Positions 1 through 9,431 of a stretch of DNA of 64,000 bases are shown piece by piece. The notes under the pieces were generated by a model. The model ran no database searches and was not told the DNA's origin. It saw only the letters and a program-made list of their open reading frames with translations. The position numbers and the translations under genes were made by a program. Positions within the stretch are counted from its first letter, which is position 1. Every line of letters begins with the position of its first letter. The stretch comes from Tridacna crocea. Lineage: Eukaryota; Mollusca; Bivalvia; Cardiida; Cardiidae. The DNA lies in the NCBI GenBank assembly GCA_943736015.1, contig OX031056.1, positions 69,963,277 through 70,027,276 of the forward strand, read 5' to 3'.

Positions 1-46
1 TTTCAATTTGGTCTGGTCCAAAATATGCCATTTGGGAAAGGGTTAA
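1..46. mobile_element. MITE family 1, end fragment cut by window edge
   Basis: Matches the terminal ~46 bp of the family (ctggtccaaaat ... gggttaa) and ends in TTAA at 43-46. Confidence 0.75.
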
Positions 47-382
47 ACACCTTAAATCAATCAATCAGTGCCTGGAACCACAAAGCTTTGAGCTATTTAC
101 ACTTTTACAGTATTATCACCCTGTCTTTTATTTTCCAGAGGGGTGGTGTACCTAGTGAAACTTCGGGAGAAAATCAGTTTGGATATTCGAACCTCAAAGA
201 AGAGCAGGATCACGAACAGGTTCATTTGTCCTTCGGAAATACAACAGGGTCGAGTACCACAGACACTCCAGCCACTCTCGATGTTACTTCATAGCCAGAA
301 TGTCTGGCAAAAGGGGGTTTAATGCTTCTCTGTGATGCATCATACCAAGCAGGTCATCTCGAAGGGTTAGTGCAAGACTATT

Positions 383-612
383 GTAACCCATTACCAAATG
401 ACATTATTTTAGGCTTTGCCCAAATTGAAAGCATTTGCAGATGACAAAATAAAAGTGACTGAAAAATTGAAATTTGTTTTGTGAAGGGTAGAAAACACTG
501 TGGGAAAAGGAGAAAATGCTGGTTACCAGCATTTTCTCCTTTTCCTACAGTGTTTTCAAAAGGCTTCTTTCTCAGGGGCATGAAAAGTAGAGATTGTGTG
601 GTAATGGGGTAA
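383..612. mobile_element. MITE family 1 copy, between flanking inverted repeats
   Basis: Terminal sequences taacccattacca and tggtaatgggg, with the hairpin core of arms gggaaaaggagaaaatgctg. The ends read TGTAA/GTAA instead of TTAA. A 23-bp inverted repeat with one mismatch (364-386 and 636-658) encloses it. Confidence 0.85.
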
Positions 613-926
613 GTGCATATACAATGTATATGCACTTACAATAGTCTTGCACTTACCCCCTCGATCCATGAGTTATGGATCCATAAAAATTGGTTTTGTC
701 CCACAGCAGATTAAATCTGAAAGTGTAGAGTGGCCCTTGAATATACAGAAAATGGACCAATAGCTAATGGATTTCAGCCCTGGTCAGTCTGTGCAGCTTG
801 TGCAAGCTGATCTTTGATGGTACTATTTTGTAGATGTATTAAGCCCCCTTTTTCACATGGCATGGCTTGTGTGTAATTATACAGTCTGTTGTTAAAGCAT
901 TGTGATGATCATTTGCATTCCAGTAA

Positions 927-1156
927 TTAACTCTTTACTTCATAGATACTCATTTCAACGTATCAAAAACAGAAAGCTTTTGAAAACATTGTGGGAAAAG
1001 GAGGAATTGCTTGTAACGAGCAATTTTTCCTTTTCCCGCAATGTTTTCAACTCAATCAGATATTCATATCCTCAGTTGGTCATATTTTTGACATCCCATC
1101 TTTATTTGCTGCTGAAATGGAAGAGCCTCAAATTGGCATATGAGGTAAGGGGTTAA
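927..1156. mobile_element. MITE family 1, subtype B
   Basis: TTAA at both ends (927-930, 1153-1156). Termini ttaactctttact and aggtaaggggttaa. The hairpin core reads gaattgcttgtaacgagcaattt instead of the usual aaaatgctggtaaccagcatttt, while the outer arm aaaacattgtgggaaaagga is shared with subtype A. Confidence 0.85.
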
Positions 1157-1221
1157 TTTGTAGAGCTCAATACACTTTGAAATGGCTTATGTATATAGCG
1201 CAGGGATAAACTTTATATAGA

Positions 1222-1422
1222 ACAACCTTTACTCCACATTGCCAACTTTTAACGGCCCTTGGAAAGAAGTCTTCCGAAAACATTATGGGGAAAAGGAGAA
1301 AATGCTGGTAACCAGCATTTTCTCCTTTTTCCAAGGATAATTGCACAAGTTGAACCACAGTGATATTGTTGTCTGCAAATGCTTTCAATTTCGAACAAGA
1401 CTAGATTTTGTTGTCTGGTTAA
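1222..1422. mobile_element. MITE family 1 copy, adjoining the next one
   Basis: Core hairpin at about 1290-1340 and the 3' body (gtctgcaaatgctttcaatt). Its terminal TTAA (1419-1422) is also the first TTAA of the next copy, so the two abut at one target site. Confidence 0.8.
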
Positions 1423-1642
1423 TTCTTTACCACACAATCCCAACTTTTAACAACCCTAAAAGAAAAGCATTTTAGAAACATTGATGGAAAAAGAGAAAAT
1501 GCTGGTAACCAGCATTTTCTCCTTTTCCCACTATGTTTTCTACCATGCTTGAAACAAATATCATTTTTGCTCATATTTTGCTGTCTGCAAGTGCTTTCAA
1601 TTTGGACCAGTCTAACAATTTTGTCGTTTGGTAAAGAGTTAA
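1419..1642. mobile_element. MITE family 1 copy
   Basis: Full length, 224 bp, from ttaattctttaccacaca to ggtaaagagttaa, TTAA at both ends, with the hairpin core centred near 1509. Confidence 0.88.
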
Positions 1643-1889
1643 AGGATTAAATTAAAGCAATGAAAATTTTGGTTTTCTGTAATAGACCAATGGAATTTGA
1701 GTGGCATATGGGTAAACTCAAATGAGGCTCTATCCTTAGAGATCTGATCAAACCAGGGATCATAAAAGTTATATACTTCTGATCCCTGGATAACCACTTC
1801 AAGCATTTTTCTTTCACCTGAGCAGAAAGTGCTTAAGGTGAGCTTTTGTGATCTTGCTGTGCTGTGATCGCCTAACATGCGTTGTCCAG

Positions 1890-2285
1890 AGGCCAACATT
1901 CATCTCGTATGTATTGTAGAGGCCACTTTTTTAGTCAGTTACTCATTCGATCTGAATATTTGTCTTAATAATATCTTGGACATGTTCAAAATTGGGTCTT
2001 ATCGAATCAGAAAGTACTTATGTAGGTCACAGGGTCAAATCTTGGAAAAATCTGGTGTGCACTCTAAGAGTCCACATTTTCAGCCTGGTCAGAATGTTAG
2101 TTTTGATGATATCTTGAAAAGGTTGAAATTAGGGTTACATTGGGTCAAAGTGCGGGTCACTGGGCCAAATCTTAGAAAACACTTGTGTGCAGTCTAGAGG
2201 CCATGTTTTTTCACTCTGGTTTTTACTCATGAAATTCTGTTTACCCAGAATATTTTTCTGGGTGATCTCTTTAGCAAGTACAAAA
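1890..2285 (+). repeat. ~140-bp imperfect direct repeat
   Basis: Three diverged copies marked by agaggcca, gaatattt/gaatgtta, 'gatatcttg' and gggtcactgggccaaatctt-like segments. The open frames through it follow the repeat period and are not considered genes. It resembles a spacer repeat common in bivalve DNA, from memory only. Confidence 0.6.
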
Positions 2286-2429
2286 GATGGTCAAGTTTAT
2301 CTCAAAAAAATGTCACATACACATAATTATGCATTTAACTGTAAATTGAAAGCACTAGCAGATGACAAATTAAAAGTAACTCAAAAAATTTAATTTGTAT
2401 CAAAAAAATGTCATTAACACATTATGCAT

Positions 2430-2608
2430 TTAAATCTTTACCACACAATCCCGACTTTTTAACACCCCTATGAAAAAAGCCTGTTGAAAGCATTGTCGCA
2501 CAAGGAGAAAATGCTGGTTACCAGCATTTTTTTTTCTTTTCCCATAATGTTTTCAAAAGGCTTCTTTCTCCGGGTCGTTAAAAGATGGGATTGTGTGGTA
2601 AAGAGTTG
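2430..2608. mobile_element. MITE family 1, symmetric derivative
   Basis: Both halves are the same 'ccacacaatccc' end in inverted orientation around the core, so the copy lacks the other body. Looks like a half-element palindrome (179 bp). Confidence 0.7.
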
Positions 2609-2854
2609 ACCAGGATATCTTCAGCCATAGATGGCTTTACTGCGGTGAGCGCTTCAGGTTCTTGGGCCCTCTTGTTAGTTCATAGATAATGAATAATTGT
2701 GGTTCCACGGTTCCTTTTGTCAACAACCTTTAAGCAAAGCCGACAGTGTAGATCTTAGATTACAATGCACCTTTTGTTCAGTCTGATCTTGATCTACTCT
2801 GGATACAAAGGCAGCCATAGTCATCAAAGGCCCTTTCAGGGTTGAGTGATGGAA

Positions 2855-2993
2855 GTTGTTTTTGAAAAGGTAGAAAACATTACAGAAAAAGAAGGGAATC
2901 TGGGTAACCAGCATTATGTCTTTCCTCAGTGTTTTCAAAACTTTTATTCCTCAGGCTGCTAAGATTTTTTGATTACTAGATAAAGTCTTAATT
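2855..2993. mobile_element. MITE family 1, decayed
   Basis: Retains 'gtagaaaacatt', a degraded core (gggtaaccagcat) and 'tcctcag'. Ends not clear. Confidence 0.45.
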
Positions 2994-3216
2994 AAATGTT
3001 CTAACATGACACATGAAGTCGGCTCTATAAACACAGAGGGATGGTAGTGTGGTAATATCTGCATTATTGTATGTAAAGTGATGTCATTCCATATTGAGTG
3101 ACGTCATTCTTTTCAAAGTAAGTTATTCAATGGAATATAATCTGCGTCTGTGTTTTCACTCTAAGTATGAACTTGTTTTCCTTTGATTAAGAGTTGGTCA
3201 TGTTAGAATCGAAATA

Positions 3217-3380
3217 ATCTTTTTTCTATGGTGGTTTATCATTCAATAAAACATGTTGTGAGTTATGAGGTGCAATAAATAACCCACTCGGGCTGTTGCC
3301 CAGGTGGATTATTTGTTGTGCCTCATAACTCACAACTGTGGTTTATTGAACGATAAACCACGATAGAAAGAAGATCATTT
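3217..3380. repeat. Long foldback hairpin
   Basis: Arms containing 'gtggtttatc', 'gtgagttatgaggtgcaa' and their reverse complements pair across a short centre near 3295. An inverted-repeat element without coding content. Confidence 0.8.
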
Positions 3381-3579
3381 CTTAATTTTATTACAAATCT
3401 CAAATTATGTAGATTTGAAAACAATATTCTGGAGCCTTGAATCTCTGTACATGTATTTAGTTTTACATCTTTAGCAGGGTCAGAAAATACTGAGTTGTAT
3501 TCATAAAAGCAAAAGGGGATTTAATACATTGTACCAAGCAGGACTGGGTCATAGGTAAACTGTTCCTTGGATATGCAGT

Positions 3580-3713
3580 CAGTCAGTAATGTACAGGACT
3601 TGAGAACAGGGTCGCTGGTTCGAAAAGAAAATTAGGGGGAGTACTGGTAACAGAAACTCAAGGAAAGCATGGATAGGTGCACGGGCAGCTGTGAAATAAT
3701 GTTGAAAATGGTA
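3580..3713 (+). mobile_element. SINE fragment, tRNA-derived type
   Basis: Contains a B-box-like ctggttcgaa and shares 'aggaaagcatggataggtgca' type sequence and 'aatgttgaaaa' with the fuller SINE at 41335-41575. The 5' part is missing. Confidence 0.5.
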
Positions 3714-3941
3714 TTAAGCCTTTCCCAAACAAGCCCTTGTTTTTACATGTCTGCAGTACAAGTCTTTTGAAAACACTGTTGGAAAAGGAGAAATTGCTCG
3801 AAACGAGCAATTTCTCCTTTTCCCACAGTGTTTTCTACCCCTTTGGAGAACTTTCTGCCATGTTTATCAAATTTGAAATTGTTGTCTGCAAACTCTTTGA
3901 GTTTAGAAGAGTCTAAAATCTGTCGTTTGGGAAAGGGTTAA
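3714..3941. mobile_element. MITE family 1, chimeric (A ends, B core)
   Basis: TTAA at both ends (3714-3717, 3938-3941). The body and terminus (gtcgtttgggaaagggttaa) are those of subtype A, but the core is gaaattgctcgaaacgagcaattt-like, as in subtype B. Confidence 0.82.
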
Positions 3942-4146
3942 ACACCTTTCCATCAATCCTGATCAACCAATCAAAAAGTTTCTACCCATGTTAGCCTGCA
4001 TGGACTGCGCAGGCTGACATGGGTTGATACTTTTCGCAGATGCATTAAACCCCCTTTTCACAGAGCATGGTGCAAAGGTCTGTATGTATGCTATTTATAC
4101 ATTATTCCAGACTTTGATACATATCATTATCCTTGTATATTTTTAG

Positions 4147-4614
4147 TGTATATGTCGTAGGCCAGATTGGAATCTAGGCAGATCCGGAATCTGCCTAGAC
4201 CAAATTAGAATTATAATTTTGTGTAGACCAAAATGCATTGTTTTCTAATATTTTTTTTTAAATATATTGATTTAATTATGTTTACAATTGAGAGGTATTT
4301 TCATTTAAAGCATTTTATATGATTTTTTTCCACATTCGCTCTTTTTTTCCACCTTTTTTATTAGTACAAAACAGTCAAAATTTATATTTACTCTGAATAT
4401 CTGACTGAAACTTCTTTTATTTTGGGGTTTACGTTTAAAAGTAAGATGATTCATATGTAGACGCCCTACATTCAACGAGAAATTATTAAAGTTTGGTTTA
4501 GGCAGATTGTAGAGCTGCAAAGCTAAACTGGAATCCTGATTTGTTATAGACAAATTCCAGTTTGGTCTAGGCAGATTCCGGATCTGCCTGGATTCCAGTT
4601 TGGACTACGACATA
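4147..4614. mobile_element. Inverted-repeat element with palindromic termini
   Basis: About 60-bp terminal inverted repeats (atatgtcgtag ... tctgcctagaccaaa at 4147-4205; inverted at about 4553-4614). Each arm itself contains the palindrome ggcagatccggaatctgcc. AT-rich interior, no transposase seen. Confidence 0.75.
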
Positions 4615-4617
4615 TGG

Positions 4618-4877
4618 TGTGCAACACGCGAAAAGGGGCATTCGTACATCTGCGTAAAGTGTCGTCTCGGATCAGCCTGCGCAGTCCGCACAGGCTAATC
4701 CGAGACGGCACTTTACGACTTCATTAGATTTTGTGCTACAGTAGACATGTGCAAAACAGAAAATTGCATTGAAACGGAAAGTGTCGTCTCGGATTAGCCT
4801 GCGCGGACTGCGCAGGCTGATCTGAGACGACACTTTACGCAGATGTCCAAATGTCCCTTTTCGCGTGTTGCAAGCCA
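4618..4877. mobile_element. Inverted-repeat element (caacacgcgaaaagg termini)
   Basis: Terminal arms of about 55 bp contain gcaacacgcgaaaagggg and 'ctgcgtaaagtgtcgtctc', and internal arms carry 'cagcctgcgcagtccgcaca'. The core without the interior recurs as a mini-hairpin at 29090-29160. It immediately follows the previous element. Confidence 0.8.
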
Positions 4878-5007
4878 TAATATATTTGTCCTCGTGGATC
4901 GGGGATCTTTTGAATGTATAAATATTTACTGTATGTAAAATAATTGTAGTAGCTGACAGGGAGTGAAAAAATTTATCTTGCTCATACTTCTACTATAAAA
5001 TAATTTA

Positions 5008-5234
5008 TCAATTCTTACTACACAATTGCATCTTTTATTGACCCTGAGAAAGAAAGCTTTTGAAAACATTGTGGAGAAAAGAGAAAATGAAAGGAATTAG
5101 TAGTCTTTGAAAAGGGTATAAAACATTGTTGGGAAATCTCCTTTTTTCCAGCATTTTCTCCTTTTCCCACAATGTTTTCTATAGGCTTCTTTCTCAGGGA
5201 CGTCAAAAGTAGGGATTGTGTGGTAATGGGTTAA
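5008..5234. mobile_element. MITE family 1 copy, rearranged core
   Basis: Termini recognisable (ends tggtaatgggttaa). One core arm is disrupted by extra sequence (gaaaggaattagtagtctttg), so the hairpin is imperfect. Confidence 0.7.
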
Positions 5235-5324
5235 CCGGGAACCCATACAGCAAGGGCAGATGGTCATCAAAAGTTTCTTGACTCAGTTATGCCCATTTTT
5301 AGATCTAGAATTTTTAAAGAAAAT

Positions 5325-5718
5325 TGATTCTTTACCAAACGAAAATTCCAAGCACCTGCAGACAACAAATTAAATCTTTGTAATGTGATAATTTCTGACT
5401 TTGATAGGGTAGAAAATACTGTGAAAAAAAAGAGAAAATGCTGGTTACAAGCATTTTCTCCTTTTTTCCCCCACAATGTTTTCTGTAGGCTTCTTTCTCA
5501 TGGGTCTTTAACCCTTTACTCCATAGATACTCATTTCTACGCATTGCTTGTAGGAGCCTTTGGAAAACATTGCTGCAAAAGGTGAAATTGCTTGTGACGA
5601 GCAATTTCACCTTTTGCCGCAATGTTTTCTATGCTATCAAAAGGGTCAGTTAGAGATACCATAGAAATGCCTTATGGGGTAAAGGGTTAAAAGTCAGGAT
5701 TTTGTGGTAAAGAGTTAA
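5325..5718. mobile_element. MITE family 1, subtype A, split by a nested copy
   Basis: Begins attctttaccaaacg and ends tggtaaagagttaa. A subtype B element (5508-5690) sits at the internal 'gggtcgttaa' site; removing it and one TTAA restores the usual end of the family. Confidence 0.85.
5508..5690. mobile_element. MITE family 1, subtype B, nested insertion
   Basis: TTAA at 5508-5511 and 5687-5690. Termini ttaaccctttactccatag and ggggtaaagggttaa, core gaaattgcttgtgacgagca. The host copy continues on either side, which directly shows a TTAA target duplication. Confidence 0.88.
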
Positions 5719-5943
5719 TCTGTTTGTATTTTTAAAGGTAACTGTAGCCCAGTCTTGGTGCCCACATGCAGTGCTCAGGATGAAATTAAGTACAGTTTAT
5801 GTGGATATGGTATAGTGTTGTATCTGAAATCAAAATAAGTTTATTTTTGTAATTTTGTAAAGATCTGTGATTGTTGTTGTTCCATTTTCTCATCATTTTT
5901 ATCCTCTGCCGAAGGCGAAGGGATATAGTTTTAGCGTTGTCTG

Positions 5944-6003
5944 TCCGTCCATCCATCCATCCATCCATCCATCCATCCATCCATCCATCCATCCATCCAT
6001 CTG
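5944..6003 (+). repeat. (CCAT)n microsatellite
   Basis: Uninterrupted tetranucleotide run; translations on either strand (WMDG or HPSI repeats) are artefacts. Lies in a 'gccgaaggcgaagggatata' spacer repeat whose relatives occur at about 6940-7000 and 9065-9130. Confidence 0.95.
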
Positions 6004-6352
6004 TGTGTCCCACCTGGTGAATATCTCCAATACCATTGAACAGAATTTCATGGAACTTTATAGATCTACATGTGTACAAAATGACGCATTCTACTAAGAC
6101 ATTTTTTTGTGTGTGTGTGTTTTTTTTTTTATCCGATGCGAAAAGCTGAATGGGAACGACTTTATGTTACACATTTTCTTCGGCAGGGGATATCATTTCA
6201 ATGAAATAGCTGTTATTAACATATAAAAGTTGTTACAAAAATTAGTTGAAGTATATCAAATTAAAAAACAGGAAATTGTCATAGCGCTTCTTCAACCTAT
6301 TTAGTGATCTTAACTATAAGATTTGTATAGTAGTTACAAGCACAAAGGTGCA

Positions 6353-6580
6353 TTAATTTTTTACTAATAGATAAAATTTTAGACAGGTCCAAACTGAAAG
6401 CAGTTGCAGATGCCGAATTAAGGATGGTTCAAATGGCAGAATTTGCTCTTGATACAGTGGGAAGCATTGTGGGAAAAGGAGAAAATGCTGGTTAACAGCA
6501 TTTTCTCCTTATCCCACAATGTTTTCAAAAGACATCACTGCAAGGGTCGTTAAAACCAGGGATTGCTTGGTAAAGAGTTC
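6353..6580. mobile_element. MITE family 1 copy
   Basis: Full length in the orientation opposite to 1419-1642, core hairpin at about 6470-6530, end taaagagttc. Confidence 0.82.
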
Positions 6581-6797
6581 GTTTATAACACAATCCTGAG
6601 TTTTAACAATCCTGAAGAAGAAAGTCTACAGAAAATATTGTGGGAAAAGGAGAAAATTCTGGCAATTTCTCCATTTACCACAATGCTTTCTAACACTTGA
6701 GGAGCACCTTACACCACTAAGGCCACATGTAGTTTCTTATCTGCATTTGTTTTCAATTTAGACAAATCTAAAATTTTGTCCCTTTGTGGAGGATCAA
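6577..6797. mobile_element. MITE family 1 copy, abutting the previous
   Basis: Starts in the last bases of the preceding copy (gttc), contains aacacaatcctgagttttaa and a shortened core, and ends at 'ggatcaa'. Head-to-tail pair as at 1222-1642. Confidence 0.72.
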
Positions 6798-7707
6798 TTG
6801 TACAGATGAAAAAAGGTAGTGGACATTGTAAGTGTATACCATAATCAGAAACTTTTTGAACATATCATTTTACCTTTTTTATAGTGTTTACATTATTTTT
6901 GAAAATGTATTATTTTCTGATTTGACAAGGAATATTCATTGACCCCTACCTGAGGTGGAGGGATATAGTTTTTGCGTTGTCTGTCTTTTCAAAAATTGTT
7001 CACGAAATTTTAATTCGTCAAGAAACATGGCTCTGGTGAATGGGGGCTACTTGTACTATATGGAAATTAAGAAATTCTTAAAAATTCTTCTTTTCTGAAA
7101 CTGATGGTCAGATTTTGAAATGACTTTAACAGGTAACCTTTTGAAAATTGCTTGGCAAAATAATGATTTTGTTTCCAATGTTTCAATATCTCAAAGAAAA
7201 AAAAATGGGCCATAGGCATCTCAAAAATTCAGGTGATCGATCCAGGGCCATCTTGGCCCTCTTGTTTTATTTATCCCTTGCTGACAGGCAGGTATAATAT
7301 AGTGGTTTGACATTTTTTCTGGCTCTATTTTCCTTCCATATGTCAGTCATTCCATGCTATCCTCCTTTTATTTTCTGAACAAAAGTACTGCTTGGAGGCA
7401 GAAAATCTCAGTTCAAAGCAGTTACTTTTTCAGATTGGTGCAACACGTTGTTTTCGTTTAACTCTTGTGTTATTCAGAGTAAAACCTCAGTACCCTAGAA
7501 GTAAATGGTCTACAAAGAAGAAAACATTCAATTGAACATATCTTTTTTGGTAATAACTTTGGGGTAAGGAACAGTTATTTTTTAACTTCAAAAACTGTGG
7601 TTTCTAGGTTTTCAAGAAGTGGTAGCTTATAGTTAGCCATAGATTAATGTATAAAGTAGACAGAATATGCAATACTCAATCATGAATGAGATTCGACTTC
7701 AGTGGTT

Positions 7708-7938
7708 GCCATACAGTCTCTGATGTACTAATCCAAATTGAAAGCATCGGCAGTTGGCAAAATAAATGTGAATCAAAAAATGAAATTTGATTTGGAAAGG
7801 GTAGAAAACATTGTGGGAATAAGAGAAAATGCTTGTTACCAATGCTGGTTAACAGCATGTTCTCCTTTTCCCACAATGTTTTCAAAGGCTTTCTTTATCA
7901 GGGTCGTTAAAAGTTGATATTGTGTGGTAAAGAGTTAA
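7708..7938. mobile_element. MITE family 1 copy
   Basis: Body 'gaaagcatcggcag', core with an extra 'cttgttaccaatg' and end tggtaaagagttaa. Confidence 0.78.
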
Positions 7939-8165
7939 CAGAGCATTCTTATGTGTTGGTTTATATTTTAAATTTTATAAGGTATTCCTAACCCTTTAGT
8001 GTTTTTTTTTTTTTTTTTTTTATGGACAGTGTAATTCAAGATTGAGCTGCTGATCAGTTGTTCACATTTTGATAAATTTTATGAGATATCTTGAATCAAA
8101 TTGCCATGATATTTCAGTATCTTTGTAACTTCTGCCAATTGAATGTATATGCCGTCAAACTTCTG

Positions 8166-8366
8166 TTAACATGTTACCACACATTCCCTACTTGACAACC
8201 CCGAGAAAGACGCCTTTAGAAAATATTGTTTGAAAAGGAGAAAATGCTGGTAACCAGCATTTTCCCCTTTTCCCACAATGTTTTCTTTCCTCTTCAATAC
8301 AATTTTTCAAGTTTTCAGTCTCTTTAATTTTGTTGACTGCAAATGCTTTCAATTTGGACCAGTCTT
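8166..8366. mobile_element. MITE family 1 copy, truncated
   Basis: Starts ttaacatgttaccacaca, with a good core at 8240-8285 and body to 'tttggaccagtct', then breaks into a short 'ggtcatttctctacgta' element (8367-8420) related to 47821-48068. Confidence 0.75.
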
Positions 8367-8442
8367 CTGGGGTCATTTCTCTACGTAAAATAATGACCCG
8401 GGTCATTTTGTAGGGTAGGGTCATTTTTCTGCATTACACAGG

Positions 8443-8546
8443 CAAATACAACAAGTTTCAATTTTTTAAATCACGCTTACTTTGTCGTCTGCAAATGCTT
8501 TCAGTGTGAACAAGTCTAGAGATTTGTAGTTTGATAAAGAGTTTAA
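8443..8546. mobile_element. MITE family 1, half copy
   Basis: Only the body and end (tttgtcgtctgcaaatgctt ... gataaagagtttaa) are present. Confidence 0.65.
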
Positions 8547-8710
8547 GATGCAGGACTTCAACAATTTCTTAGTTATTTTCTTTCATTGTCTGAGAGTTTA
8601 TTTTCATCATTGTCTAATACTCATTGCATTGTGTTTTTTTATTTTTGTGGTGCATTTCAAACATAAAGGAATAATAGTTTTTTTTTGTCAATTGTTTGTT
8701 ATACATGTAA

Positions 8711-8965
8711 ATATACTCTCTCAAAAAAGAAACGCAACATCAGATTATCTTTTTGAAATATTATACCAGATATTGACAATTTATGAGTGATTTATCGACA
8801 ATATGTGACAAACTGTGATATTCCAAGGTAAAAGAACTCATGAACAAGAAGTGTGCCAATTTTTGCATTCCTGTCTAAATTATTTATATCATAAATTATG
8901 AAAATAATATATGAAGTAAATTTCCTATTTTCTGTATGTTGCGTTTCTTTTTTGAGAGAGTATAT
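8711..8965. mobile_element. 255-bp MITE with perfect 30-bp terminal inverted repeats
   Basis: Left 8711-8740 and right 8936-8965 are exact inverted copies of a sequence that includes ctctctcaaaaaagaaacgc. Bounded by TA dinucleotides, as in mariner/Tc1-type elements. No transposase inside, so mobilised in trans if at all. Confidence 0.85.
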
Positions 8966-9431
8966 ATACTTGATATGTGACATTAAAAAACAGGACTTTA
9001 ACAGTTTGTCTTTTTATTTTATTCTTTAGTGTGCCTTGTTAAAGATACTGTTACACTGCTTTTACTCTTTGTTATCCCTGCAGAAGGGTTATAGTGTTTG
9101 AGTTGTCGGTCTATTTGTCTGTCCTGACATACATGTATCTTCTAAAATCCTTCATGAAGATTGTTTAATTTCATACATGTATTCCTAATGATATTCCGCT
9201 GATTTATCTTTTTTATTCACCACCAAAATTAGAGGGACATAGTTTTAGCATTGTTCTGTTCTTCCATCCACCTGACTGCCTTTCTGTCTAGCCTGCCTTC
9301 TGTGTTTCTGTCCAGGACATTATCTCCTATACGATTGGAAGAAATGACAATATCACCTATACGATTGGAAGAAATTTCTGTAAACTTTATATGCATGTAC
9401 AATATTAAAGCTGTCCCGGCAACATTAAAAT

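Noticed and set aside
5786-6097. Open frames on both strands over the CCAT repeat
   Set aside because: Frame is kept open by the microsatellite; low-complexity translation only.
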